The position numbers and the translations under genes are program-made. DNA of 35,934 nucleotides from an uncultured Ectothiorhodospiraceae bacterium. Its GTDB lineage: Bacteria > Pseudomonadota > Gammaproteobacteria > JAABTG01. Below, one piece after another: positions 16,746-24,280 of this stretch. The stretch covers positions 1-35,934 of the forward strand of contig CALMKJ010000015.1 in the NCBI GenBank assembly GCA_937867305.1, read 5' to 3'. The notes beneath the pieces are model-generated. The model had not been told where the DNA came from, made no database searches, and saw only the letters and a program-made list of their open reading frames with translations. The stretch's first letter is position 1; every line of letters begins with the position of its first letter.

Positions 16746-16759
16746 TTGATCTAGGTCAA
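16746..16759 (-). promoter_or_regulatory. Fnr/Dnr-type binding site
   Basis: TTGATCTAGGTCAA matches the consensus TTGAT-N4-ATCAA at 9 of 10 fixed positions. It sits upstream of the Crp/Fnr gene and just past the 3' end of the 61-aa gene, so autoregulation is the simplest reading. A second dyad, CTAGGT-N6-ACCTAG (16751-16768), overlaps it. Confidence 0.65.
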
Positions 16760-16780
16760 ATTACCTAGGCCCGGGGCGGG

Positions 16781-16966
16781 TCAGGGGCCCGGGGGACGGT
16801 CCGAGTTGTCGGGGGGCAGCAGGGTCCGCCGGAGCCACTGGTAGGCCCGGGTGGCGAGCGACGCAAAGATCTGCAGAGCCCGGTCCTGGAGGGACACCGC
16901 CCAGGGCGGGCGGGGAAGGTTCCAGCCAATGAGTGCGCCGAGGAGAAAGATCAGGAGCGTGTCCAT
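16781..16966 (-). CDS. Small membrane-anchored protein, 61 aa, unknown
   Basis: The product starts MDTLLIFLLGALIGWNLPRP, a single hydrophobic helix with a GxxxG-like face. An amphipathic, basic helix follows (about 27-48, LQDRALQIFASLATRAYQWL), then a Pro-rich tail. GAGGA lies about seven bases before the ATG at 16966. It is upstream of the Crp/Fnr gene on the same strand, with the Fnr-like box between them, and divergent from the sulfur-globule-like gene. No family is recognised. Confidence 0.55.
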   Translation of the reverse strand: MDTLLIFLLGALIGWNLPRPPWAVSLQDRALQIFASLATRAYQWLRRTLLPPDNSDRPPGP

Positions 16967-17107
16967 TGCGGGGTCCTCGCGGGCGGGTTGTGTTCGGACT
17001 GACAGACGGAGTGTAGGCGCTGGCGCGGAGGCGTGGGAGAAGGGGTGATGGAAAGGGCCTGATAGAAGGGGTTTATGGGTAATGGCCTGTCGATAGGAAT
17101 CTTTTAT

Positions 17108-17140
17108 TTGAAGTATTAGAAGTTACTAATATACTAATAC
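17108..17140 (+). promoter_or_regulatory. AT-rich promoter/operator region of the sulfur-globule-like gene
   Basis: TTGAAG (17108-17113) and TATACT (17130-17135), spaced by 16 bases, form a plausible sigma-70 promoter (4/6 and 5/6 matches). Between and over them are TATTAG (17114-17119) facing CTAATA (17126-17131), and a further CTAATA at 17134-17139. The last two form the tandem octamer TACTAATA at 17124-17131 and 17132-17139. This stretch is strikingly AT-rich against its surroundings and is the likely control region. Confidence 0.45.
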
Positions 17141-17172
17141 TCACAGAGGGCCCACGGGCTCCCAGAAACCCC

Positions 17173-17192
17173 AACCAACCTTAACCAACCTT
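17173..17192 (+). repeat. 10-bp tandem repeat in the 5' leader
   Basis: AACCAACCTT occurs twice in direct succession. If transcription starts near 17142, the repeat is in the untranslated leader about 20 bases before the ATG at 17214. It leaves an unstructured, C/A-rich leader ahead of the AGGAGA ribosome site. Confidence 0.6.
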
Positions 17193-17213
17193 CACATCCA
17201 GGAGATACTGAAA

Positions 17214-17492
17214 ATGAAGACCCTTGCGAAAACACTGGCTGCTGTCGCGATTGCCGCTGCATCCGCCGCTCCGGCCCAGGCGTGGTGGGGCCCGTGGGGC
17301 AACACCGGCTACGGTGGCGGGCCCTGGAACGGCTTCGGTGACGCGTTCGGCGACATGAGCTTCAGCTTCTCGATGCGCGGCTGGGGCCGTGGGAACGGCT
17401 ACGGATATCCGTACTACTACGGGAATCCCTACGGCTATGGCCTGCCCTACGCGCCGGTAGCCCCGGTGGCCCCGGCCGAGACGACGAAGTAA
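17214..17492 (+). CDS. Sulfur globule protein-like exported Gly/Tyr/Trp-rich protein
   Basis: The 92-residue product starts with a signal peptide (MKTLAKTLAAVAIAAASAAP then AQA, cut after AQA). The mature chain of about 68 residues is dominated by Gly, Tyr, Trp, Pro and Asn: WWGPWGNTGYGGGPW, then DMSFSFSMRGWGRGNG, then GYPYYYGNPYGYGLPY and a Pro/Ala/Val end. This composition and order match the envelope proteins of periplasmic sulfur globules in purple sulfur bacteria (SgpA/SgpB/SgpC type, described in Allochromatium vinosum). They are thought to form the protein coat around stored sulfur. It has a ribosome site (AGGAGA), its own promoter region and a strong terminator, as expected for a highly expressed structural protein. 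Which Sgp class it belongs to cannot be told here. Confidence 0.75.
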   Translation: MKTLAKTLAAVAIAAASAAPAQAWWGPWGNTGYGGGPWNGFGDAFGDMSFSFSMRGWGRGNGYGYPYYYGNPYGYGLPYAPVAPVAPAETTK

Positions 17493-17517
17493 CGGGACCC
17501 ATTCCCGGTGTGCATAA

Positions 17518-17547
17518 GGGGGCACCTTCGGGTGCCCCCGTTTTTTT
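17518..17547 (+). terminator. Rho-independent terminator of the sulfur-globule-like gene
   Basis: A 9-bp GC stem (GGGGGCACC / GGTGCCCCC) with the stable tetraloop TTCG is followed after one G by seven T. It lies 26 bases past the stop and between this gene and the convergent transaldolase gene. Confidence 0.93.
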
Positions 17548-17581
17548 GGTGCGCCCGACAGCGCGCACCCACCCGAGCGAA

Positions 17582-18658
17582 TCAAGCGACGGCCTCGACC
17601 AGCTTGTCGTAGGATTCGGAGAAGAGCCGCAGTCCATCGGTCTGCAGGGTGTCGCCCAGGTTGGCGACGTCGAGCCCCAGTGAGTCCATCGCCGCCATGT
17701 GCGCCTGGGCCTCCGGTACGCCGAGCTCCAGGGTGGGCGCAACCCGTCCGTGGTCGAGCAGCGCGTCCAGGGTCTTGTCCGGCAGCGTGTTGATGGTCTG
17801 CGGGCCGATCAGTGGCTCCACGTAGAGCAGGTCGGGGTAGGCCGGGTTCTTGGTGCCGGTGCTCGCCCACAGCAGGTATTGCGGCCTGACGCCGGCGGCG
17901 CGCAGCGACGCGAAGGCTGGACCCCCGAACAGTTCCTGGTAGCGCTGGTAGGCGACCTTGGCCAGTGCCACGGCCGTCTTCCCCTGCAGACCCTGCGCCT
18001 GCGCATTGTCGAGGGCCCCCAGGGCCTGGTCGGCCAGGGTGTCGACGCGCGACAGGAACAGGCTGGCCACCGCCTTCAGCCTCCGGGGCTCGCCGCCCCC
18101 CTCGACCCAGCGGCGTGCGCCGCGCAGGTAGGCCTCGAAGGTCTGCACCGTCTGGCGCAGTGAGAAGAGCAGCGTCACGTTGACCCGCAGACCCTCGGCC
18201 GTCAGTTGCTCGAAGGCCGTCAGCCCCGCCGGCGTGCCGGGCAGCTTGATCAGGAGGTTGTCGCGATGGACCAGCGCCGCCAAGCGCTTCGCCTCGGCGA
18301 CCGTTCTCGGCGCGTCGTGGGCGAAGCGCGGCGCGACCTCGAGACTCACGTATCCGTCGTCCCCGAGGCTTGCGTCGTAGACGGGGCGCAGCATGTCGCA
18401 GGCCGCGCGCACGTCTTCCGCCGCCAGCGCCTCGTAGCGGCGCTCGGGGTCGGGCTCCGAGCCCTTCCGTCGCGCCAGGGCGTCGCGATAGTACGGGCTC
18501 TCCGTCAACGCCTTGTGGAAGATGGTGGGGTTGGAGGTGATGCCGGAAACGCCCAGTTCGACGAGCCTGCCGAGCGTGCCCTCCCGCAGGTGGGTGCGGG
18601 TCAGATTGTCCAGCCAGATGCTCTGGTCATGGCGCTTCACTTCCCGGAGATTTGCCAT
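17582..18658 (-). CDS. tal: Transaldolase
   Basis: Transaldolase transfers a dihydroxyacetone unit between sedoheptulose-7-phosphate and glyceraldehyde-3-phosphate in the pentose phosphate pathway (cytoplasm). The 358-residue product has the N-terminal motif GVSGITSNPTIF (about 36-47) and the Schiff-base lysine Lys138 in NLLIKLPGTPAG. RVNVTLLFSL follows, then LLWASTGTKNPAY and a YVEPLIGPQTINTLP motif. It belongs to the longer Tal type found in cyanobacteria, actinobacteria and many sulfur oxidisers rather than the 317-residue E. coli TalB type. It converges with the sulfur-globule-like gene and diverges from fur. A TAGAGT element at 18697-18692 could be its -10 box. Confidence 0.95.
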   Translation of the reverse strand: MANLREVKRHDQSIWLDNLTRTHLREGTLGRLVELGVSGITSNPTIFHKALTESPYYRDALARRKGSEPDPERRYEALAAEDVRAACDMLRPVYDASLGDDGYVSLEVAPRFAHDAPRTVAEAKRLAALVHRDNLLIKLPGTPAGLTAFEQLTAEGLRVNVTLLFSLRQTVQTFEAYLRGARRWVEGGGEPRRLKAVASLFLSRVDTLADQALGALDNAQAQGLQGKTAVALAKVAYQRYQELFGGPAFASLRAAGVRPQYLLWASTGTKNPAYPDLLYVEPLIGPQTINTLPDKTLDALLDHGRVAPTLELGVPEAQAHMAAMDSLGLDVANLGDTLQTDGLRLFSESYDKLVEAVA

Positions 18659-18818
18659 TTCCTGCGTCCCCCTCAGCCCGATCGCGGGAGCACTCTAGAC
18701 GGATGCGGCGGGAGAAACCAGCGGCCCGCGGGGGCCGGCACCCCCGCGCACCTTCTCGCGGCGCCAGGGCGTAGACTTGGGGCCTCGCGCGTTGGCAGTC
18801 GGGCGGAGTGGACGGGTG

Positions 18819-19271
18819 ATGGTGGAATCGGAAGACCTGCACCGTGCCGGGCTGAAGGTCACCCAGCCCCGGCTGCGCATCCTCCATCTGTTGGCCACGA
18901 GCCCGGATCGGCACCTGACGGCGGAGGAGGTCTACCGCATGCTGCTGGAGTCCGGTGAGGACGTGGGTCTGGCGACCGTCTACCGTGTCCTCACCCAGTT
19001 CGAGGCCGCCGGGATCGTGATTCGGCACCATTTCGAAGGGGGGCAGGCGACCTTCGAGACGAGCGCCGGAGCCCATCACGACCACATCGTGTGCAACCAA
19101 TGCGGGCGCATCGAGGAGTTCGTGGACGAGGGCATCGAGCGCGCCCAGCAGGAGGTGGCACGGCGCTCCGGCTTCACCGTGCGCGGCCACTCCCTCATCC
19201 TCTACGGGGACTGCGAGCGCTCGGACTGTCCGCACCGTCCGCTCCGTCCCGGAAAGACTCCCCCACGCTGA
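18819..19271 (+). CDS. fur: Ferric uptake regulator (Fur)
   Basis: Fur is a metal-dependent repressor that binds Fur boxes when loaded with Fe(II). The 150-residue product has the winged HTH (about 10-75; KVTQPRLRILHLL and DVGLATVYRVLTQF). The metal-site loop is AGAHHDHIVCNQCGRIEEF (His86, His87, His89, Cys92, Cys95), followed by a second Cys pair, Cys132 and Cys137 (DCERSDCPH). Cys92/Cys95 with the C-terminal pair suggests a structural Zn site. The ATG at 18819 fits the family N-terminus. The stop shares one base with the trmO start (TGATG), so the two are probably translated together. A Fur-box candidate lies at 23089 in this window. Confidence 0.93.
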   Translation: MVESEDLHRAGLKVTQPRLRILHLLATSPDRHLTAEEVYRMLLESGEDVGLATVYRVLTQFEAAGIVIRHHFEGGQATFETSAGAHHDHIVCNQCGRIEEFVDEGIERAQQEVARRSGFTVRGHSLILYGDCERSDCPHRPLRPGKTPPR

Positions 19272-19807
19272 TGTCCGCGAGACGCGAGAATTCGAGACCG
19301 GTGAGCATCCGGGTGGTCGGAACCATCCGGACGCCTTTCCCCCAGGCGTCCGGCACCCCGATACAGGCCGTCTACGGTGAGGGCATCGAGGCCCGGGTCG
19401 TGGTGGACGAGGAGTATTCCCCGGCCCTGGACGACATCGACGGCTTCGATCGCATCTGGCTCATCTACTGGATGGACCGCGTGGAGGCGTTCCGGCCGAA
19501 GGTCATTCCCTACCGGGACATTCGGGAGCGCGGGCTCTTCGCCACCCGGTCACCGACGCGCCCGAACCCCATCGGCATGTCCGTGGTCCGCCTGCTGCGC
19601 CGCGAGGGCAACGTCCTGCACGTGGCCGACATCGACACCCTGGACGGCACCCCCCTGCTCGACATCAAGCCCTACGTCCCCGAATTCGACGCCCACCCCG
19701 GCTCCCGCGCCGGCTGGCTGGATGCCCCCGGCATGGACCGGCGCCACGCGGACGCCCGGTTTCACGCGGAGGTTCCCGGGGAGCCGGAAGACGACGGGAC
19801 CAGGTGA
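19271..19807 (+). CDS. trmO: tRNA (N6-threonylcarbamoyladenosine-37-N6)-methyltransferase TrmO (TsaA/YaeB)
   Basis: TrmO methylates t6A37 in tRNA-Thr using S-adenosylmethionine. The 178-residue product shows the UPF0066/TsaA beta-barrel motifs: VVGTIRTPFP near residue 16, FDRIWLIYWMDRV near 60, the signature SPTRPNPIGMSVV (about 95-107), and DIDTLDGTPLLDIKPYVPEFD. The E. coli protein is longer (235 residues). The short form seen here, ending soon after the barrel, is common. The ATG overlaps the fur stop. The last 46 bases overlap the 3' end of the broken antiporter gene on the other strand. Confidence 0.92.
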   Translation: MSARRENSRPVSIRVVGTIRTPFPQASGTPIQAVYGEGIEARVVVDEEYSPALDDIDGFDRIWLIYWMDRVEAFRPKVIPYRDIRERGLFATRSPTRPNPIGMSVVRLLRREGNVLHVADIDTLDGTPLLDIKPYVPEFDAHPGSRAGWLDAPGMDRRHADARFHAEVPGEPEDDGTR

Positions 19808-20633
19808 TGGGGTAGGAAGAAGGCGTTGGCGATGAGCGTCGGGATCACGGCGCTGCCGATGACCGCCAGGATGAGTAGCGAGTACTGGTCCTGGTCGATG
19901 ATGCCGTGGGAGAGCCCGAAGAGCGCCGAGATGCTGCCGAAGGTGAGCCCGGTCGACATCAACAGGGTGGTGTAGGTCGCCTGGCGGTGGGGCGAGCCGT
20001 AGCGGCGCGCCACCGGATAGACCCCCAAGAGCTTGGTGGCCATCTTCGAGCCGAGCAGCACGAGAAAGGCGACGGGAGCTGCCGCCAGCGCCGGCAGGGA
20101 CACGAACGAGCCGGCGCGGATGAAATAGAAGGGGGTGAGCAGGCCGAGGGTGAGTGTGCGCAGGCGGCGGATGAGGGCGTGCTCCCTGCCCACGGTGCCC
20201 GCCAGCACCATCCCGGCCAGGTAGGCGGGCAACACCGCCTCGCTGTCCGCCCAGGCCGCAAGCCCACCCAGCCCGAACAGGACCAGCAGCAGGAACTTGG
20301 TCTCGAGCTCCGCAGGCCGGTCGCCGAAGCGGCGGAAGAAGCGCGGCGTCACCGAGGGCAGGACCGCGAAGGCGACGGCGCTCACGGCGAGGAACACGAG
20401 CGTGCGGTAGCTGAAGGGCGCGAACAGCAGACCGAGCGCCACCACCGTCCCCAGGTCGGTGATGAAACAGGCCGCGAGGACGGTCTTGCCGTAGTCGGTC
20501 CGATGGCGAGCTGGGCCACGACCCCGACCGCGATCTCGGAGAGTGCGGTGGCGATGCGCAGGTGGATGGAAACGAGCGCCGCGGTCAGGGCGAGCCCCAG
20601 CCACAGGGCCGCGAGCAGCCAGACGTCTGTCAT
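19762..20633 (-). pseudogene. CPA2-type Na+/H+ (Kef-like) antiporter, broken by internal deletion and frameshift
   Basis: The N-terminus reads MTDVWLLAALWLGLALTAAL, then IATALSEIAVGVVAQLAIG in the frame starting at 20633. At about 20497-20507 the sequence jumps, in a different frame, to DYGKTVLAACFITDLGTVV, which is normally about 100 residues further into such antiporters. From there the frame is intact to the stop at 19762, with about six membrane segments and a final HHLVPSSSG tail. An internal segment covering roughly three to four helices is therefore missing and the junction shifts frame. The gene should not give a working transporter. The decay looks recent because both flanks keep clean coding sequence. 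The deletion could also be an assembly artefact. Confidence 0.8.
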
Positions 20634-20649
20634 GTCTTCTCCGGGGTGG

Positions 20650-21258
20650 TCAGCGACGGTACGGCGGGAGCGAAAGGTTCCAGCGGATGGCGGCGAGGCG
20701 CAGCCCCGTGCTCGCGATGAACGCGACCCCGGCAGCGAGCCACGGGCCGACCCCGATGGCGTCGAGCCCCACGTACAGGCCGCTGCCCAACAGTGCCGCC
20801 AGCGCGTAGACTTCCTTCTGCAATACCAGAGGGACTTCGTTGCAGAGAACGTCCCGGATCATCCCGCCCGCGATCGCGGTTGTGACTCCCATCATGACGG
20901 CGATCTCCCCCTGGGCGCCGGCCGCGAGTCCGACCTGCGTTCCGGAGACGGCAAAGAGGCCCAGTCCGAGGGCATCGGCGACCGTCAGCCAGAGGAGCCG
21001 CGACTCCAGGAGGTGCGCCCCCAGGAAGGTGAAGGCTGCGGCCGAGAGGCAGACGACCAGGTAGGACGGGTCCGCGATCCAGGCCACCGGGTGCAGGTCG
21101 AGCAGCAGGTTGCGCAGCGTTCCCCCGCCGAGCCCGGTCACGATGGCGACCACCGCGAAGCCGAACGGGTCGAGGCGGATCCTTGCCGCGGCGAGTCCGC
21201 CGGACAGCGCGAAGACGAAGGTGCCGGTGAGGTCCAGGAAGTGAACGAGAGGCGCCAT
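20650..21258 (-). CDS. TRIC-family (UPF0126/YicG-like) cation channel protein
   Basis: The 202-residue product has seven hydrophobic segments arranged as two similar three-helix halves plus one. Each half carries the family's glycine-arginine motif: GLGGGTLRNLLLDLHP in the first and AIAGGMIRDVLCNEVPLVL in the second. Prokaryotic TRIC proteins form trimeric, mainly potassium-conducting channels in the inner membrane. I chose the ATG at 21258, which places LVHFLDLTGTFVFALSGGL at the N-terminus; an ATG at 21276 would add six residues. The antiporter relic begins 16 bases downstream on the same strand, suggesting a former ion-transport operon. Confidence 0.88.
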   Translation of the reverse strand: MAPLVHFLDLTGTFVFALSGGLAAARIRLDPFGFAVVAIVTGLGGGTLRNLLLDLHPVAWIADPSYLVVCLSAAAFTFLGAHLLESRLLWLTVADALGLGLFAVSGTQVGLAAGAQGEIAVMMGVTTAIAGGMIRDVLCNEVPLVLQKEVYALAALLGSGLYVGLDAIGVGPWLAAGVAFIASTGLRLAAIRWNLSLPPYRR

Positions 21259-21351
21259 TGGGCGAGATCGTATCATCAGTGCGCCGTGTAGACTCCGAGA
21301 CCGCTCCTCACCACCACCCCTCACCCGGGCGCGCACCGCACGAGACCGACG

Positions 21352-22164
21352 ATGTCAACCATCCTCGCCACGGAACACCTCACCCGCCGGTTCAACAGCG
21401 TCGTGGCCGTCGATGACCTGACCCTCAGCGTCGAGGCGGGCGAGGTCTTCGGTCTGCTCGGGCGCAACGGCTCGGGCAAGACCACGCTGATCAAGATGCT
21501 CACGACCCTGTTGTTGCCGAGCGCCGGTGCCGCGCGGGTCGGGGGCTTCGACGTCGTCCGCGAAGCCGCCGAGGTCCGCCGCCTCATCGGCTACGTGCCG
21601 CAGGCCCTGTCGGCGGACGGGGAATTGACCGGTTACGAGAACCTGCGCGTATTCGCCGCGCTCTACGACATCCCGCGCGCGCAACGGGAGGCGCGCATCC
21701 GGGAGAGCCTGGGCTTCATGAACCTGATCGAGCACAAGGACAAGATGGTGAAGTCCTACTCGGGGGGCATGATCCGGCGGTTGGAGATCGCGCAGGCCAT
21801 GCTGCACCATCCCCGGCTGATGTTCCTGGACGAGCCGACCGTCGGGCTGGACCCGGTGGCGCGCGAATCGGTCTGGGAGCACGTGGCTCAATTACGCGCG
21901 GACTACGGCACCACGATCTTCTTCACCACGCACTACATGGAAGAGGCCGAGCACTCCTGCACGCAGGCGGCGATCCTGCGCCAGGGTCGACTGACGGCCA
22001 TCGGCACCCTGGGCGCGCTCAAGGCGGCGACCGGCAATCCGGGCGCCAGCATGGATCAAGTCTTTACCTATTACACGGGGGACACGGTGGATACGGTGGA
22101 GGAGAACAGCGCCTATCTGGAGACCGCGGCCATGCGCCGGGCCACCCGGAAACTCGGCCGCTGA
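21352..22164 (+). CDS. ABC transporter ATP-binding protein (DrrA-type exporter)
   Basis: The ATPase of an ABC-2 exporter. The 270-residue product has Walker A GRNGSGKTT (37-45), a Q-loop in GYVPQALSADGELTG, the signature YSGGMIRRLEIAQ near 136, Walker B RLMFLDEPTVGLDP and the switch His in FFTTHYMEEAEH. The order and the short C-terminal extension match the daunorubicin-resistance/Nod-type (DrrA, NodI) exporters that pair with a single ABC-2 permease. The substrate is unknown. The ATG at 21352 is 93 bases from the divergent TRIC gene. The permease starts eight bases past the stop. Confidence 0.93.
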   Translation: MSTILATEHLTRRFNSVVAVDDLTLSVEAGEVFGLLGRNGSGKTTLIKMLTTLLLPSAGAARVGGFDVVREAAEVRRLIGYVPQALSADGELTGYENLRVFAALYDIPRAQREARIRESLGFMNLIEHKDKMVKSYSGGMIRRLEIAQAMLHHPRLMFLDEPTVGLDPVARESVWEHVAQLRADYGTTIFFTTHYMEEAEHSCTQAAILRQGRLTAIGTLGALKAATGNPGASMDQVFTYYTGDTVDTVEENSAYLETAAMRRATRKLGR

Positions 22165-22172
22165 TCGCTGCC

Positions 22173-22955
22173 ATGAGGACCACGCCCGCAGGTTTCCTCG
22201 CGAAGACGCTTGCTGTCGCCGAGATGGAGGTGCGCAAACTGCGCCATGACCCGACGGAATTGCTCACTCGCGCTGTGCAACCGGCCCTGTGGCTGCTCAT
22301 GTTCGGGCAGGTCTTCAGCCGTACGCATCTCATCCCGAGCGGCACGTTGAGCTACATGGATTTCCTGATGCCGGGGATCCTGGCGCAGAGCGTGTTGTTC
22401 GTCGCCATCTTCAACGGCATCTCGATCATCTGGGAGCGGGATCTCGGAATCGTCCACAAGTTCCTGGTGAGCCCGACGCCGCGCACCGCGCTGGTTCTGG
22501 GCAAGTCCGTCTCCGCCGGCGTGCGGGCGATTGCCCAGGCGGCGCTCATCTACCTGCTGGCCTTTGCCCTGGGTGTGCACATCAACTGGAGTCCGGTGGC
22601 GCTCCTCGGTGTGCTGTCGTTCGTGTTGTTGGGGGCGACCCTCTTCTCGACCTTCTCGCTGATCATCGCCTGCCTGGTGAAGACGCGGGAGCGCTTCATG
22701 GGCATCGGCCAGGTCATCACCATGCCGCTCTTCTTCGGCAGCAACGCGATCTATCCCACCGAGATCATGCCGGAGTGGCTCAGGACGATCGCGCACCTCA
22801 ACCCGCTGACCTACGAGGTCGACGGTCTGCGGGCGCTGACCGTGGTCGGCGCCCACAGCGCGATGGGTCTCGCCGTCGACTACGCGGTCCTGGGCGCTGT
22901 CCTCCTGGTGTTGGTCTTCATAGCCGGCTGGGTCTACCCACGCATCATTTCCTGA
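22173..22955 (+). CDS. ABC-2 type transporter permease
   Basis: The 260-residue product has six membrane segments in the ABC-2 (DrrB/NodJ-like) arrangement. Helix 1 follows RAVQPALWLLMFGQVFS. The conserved coupling region is IWERDLGIVHKFLVSPTPRT, and the late motif PLFFGSNAIYPTEIMPEWL with NPLTYEVDGLR is typical of this family. It is co-transcribed with the ATPase gene upstream. Together they would form a homodimeric exporter of unknown substrate in the inner membrane. The gene ends before a C-tract spacer with no clear T-run terminator. Confidence 0.92.
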   Translation: MRTTPAGFLAKTLAVAEMEVRKLRHDPTELLTRAVQPALWLLMFGQVFSRTHLIPSGTLSYMDFLMPGILAQSVLFVAIFNGISIIWERDLGIVHKFLVSPTPRTALVLGKSVSAGVRAIAQAALIYLLAFALGVHINWSPVALLGVLSFVLLGATLFSTFSLIIACLVKTRERFMGIGQVITMPLFFGSNAIYPTEIMPEWLRTIAHLNPLTYEVDGLRALTVVGAHSAMGLAVDYAVLGAVLLVLVFIAGWVYPRIIS

Positions 22956-22970
22956 CGTAAGACCCTTCCC

Positions 22971-22998
22971 GCCCCCCGCCCCCCGCCCCCCGCCCCCC
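22971..22998. repeat. GCCCCCC heptamer repeated four times
   Basis: Four perfect GCCCCCC units follow one another. The minus strand carries four runs of six G separated by single C, a textbook G-quadruplex-forming pattern. It lies in the 227-base spacer between the ABC permease and the porin gene. A C7G7 palindrome (23044-23057) lies further on. Confidence 0.85.
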
Positions 22999-23088
22999 GC
23001 CCGCGCGCCGGGCTCGCTCACCGTCCCGGTCACACCCCCCGCTCCCCCCCGGGGGGGGTGGATGAGTATCAATTCCCTTGTTGCAAAT

Positions 23089-23107
23089 GCAAATGCGACT
23101 GATTATC
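23089..23107 (+). promoter_or_regulatory. Fur-box candidate upstream of the porin
   Basis: The 19 bases GCAAATGCGACTGATTATC match the classical Fur box (three GATAAT-type hexamers) at 13 of 19 positions, with the right-hand ATTATC half perfect. It lies 76 bases before the porin ATG, in a locally AT-rich stretch where a promoter is expected. The window also encodes Fur. Confidence 0.5.
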
Positions 23108-23182
23108 GTTTCTCTCGACCAGAACCCGGTGCCCCCCATGACGACCCGACCAGTCCCCCCACAAGCTGATGGGGGACGGCAG

Positions 23183-24280
23183 ATGTATGCAAGACACGTG
23201 CTGGTGACGGCGTTCGCGCTCGGCCTCGGGGTCTCGGCGCGGGCCTACGATGTGAACGAGAATTTCTCGATCGGGGCGACACTGGCCGGTGCCGTCCAGT
23301 GCCAGGAAGTGGCCGAAGGCGGCGATGCCACGGACGGGTGTCGCGGGGCGGTGCCGCTGCAACTCGAGCTCAGCCTGCGGCCGACCGGGGCGGATGAGCT
23401 CTTCGTGAAGCTCGGCTTTGCGGCGGGCAAAGCCCTGAATTCTGCCTCGCCCTTCGTGCTTGCTCCCTGGGCGGCGGACCTGGAGGACGACGTCGAGGAC
23501 ATCAACGGTCGCAACCGGGACCACCTGCTCGCCGCCTGGTACCGGCACACCTTCGCATGGGCCGGCGAGGGCAGTCTTGCCACGAGCTTCGGCATCCTCG
23601 ACGCGACCGATTACCTGGACGGCAACGAGTACGCGAACGACGAGTACGGCCAGTTCATGAACGAGGCGTTCGTGAACGCCGGGACCTACGGCCTGCCGTC
23701 CTACGACACCGGCGCCGCGGTCGAGTGGCAGGGCGGCGCCTGGTCCGCCAGCGCGCTTGCCATGAACGTGGGCGAGAACGATGACGGCAGCCACTACGAC
23801 TTCTGGGGCCTGCAGGCGGGCTACCAGGCCGAGACGGGTTTCGGGACCGGCCACTACCGGTTCATCGTGACCGGCGCAAGCCGGGACTTCCTCGACCCCG
23901 AGGGGGTCGACCAGGAGCCCCGCCTGGGCTGAGGGCTCTCCTTCGACCAGGCCTTCGGCGAGTTCGTGGGCGGTTTTCTGCGCCTGGCCTGGCAGCGGGA
24001 CGACGCGGCCGTCGACCACCGGGCGATGTACTCGGGAGGGCTGAGCCTCGAGGGCGCCGCCTGGGGGCGGGAGAACGACCGGCTCGGCCTCGGCTACGCT
24101 TACCTGAGGGGCGGCAACCTGGACCTGGACCGCACTCACGTGGTCGAGGCCTATTACCGCCTCGGGTTGAGCGAACACCTGGTGCTCACGGCGGACGTGC
24201 AATACCTGCGGGACGACTACGAGGACGGCGCCGCGGTGAAGGGCTGGGTCATCGGGATGCGGGCCGTCGCGGCATTCTGA
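23183..24280 (+). pseudogene. OprB-like carbohydrate/anion porin interrupted by one in-frame TGA
   Basis: The product begins with a signal peptide (MYARHVLVTAFALGLG then VSARA). An outer-membrane barrel of the OprB-like type follows: DVNENFSIGATLAGAVQ, FVKLGFAAGKALN, DDVEDINGRNRDHLL, FGILDATDYLDGNEYANDEY and RDFLDPEG. At codon 250 (23930-23932) there is a TGA. The same frame continues without any further stop through GLSFDQAFGEFVGGFL, a set of alternating barrel strands, and the final Phe (AVAAF) that outer-membrane barrels need for assembly. Full length would be 365 residues. TGA is one base from TGG (Trp). A recent nonsense mutation or a base error is likelier than programmed readthrough. 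A Fur box precedes it and a sulfatase follows after 51 bases. Confidence 0.75.

Noticed and set aside
16746-16759. The Fnr-like box as a direct regulator of the sulfur-globule gene
   Set aside because: It is about 390 bases from that gene's predicted transcription start, on the far side of the 61-aa gene, and much closer to the regulator's own promoter.
23930-23932. TGA in the porin as a selenocysteine codon
   Set aside because: Porins have no catalytic Cys/Sec at this place, and I see no clear hairpin of the required type just after the TGA. A Trp-to-stop change is simpler.
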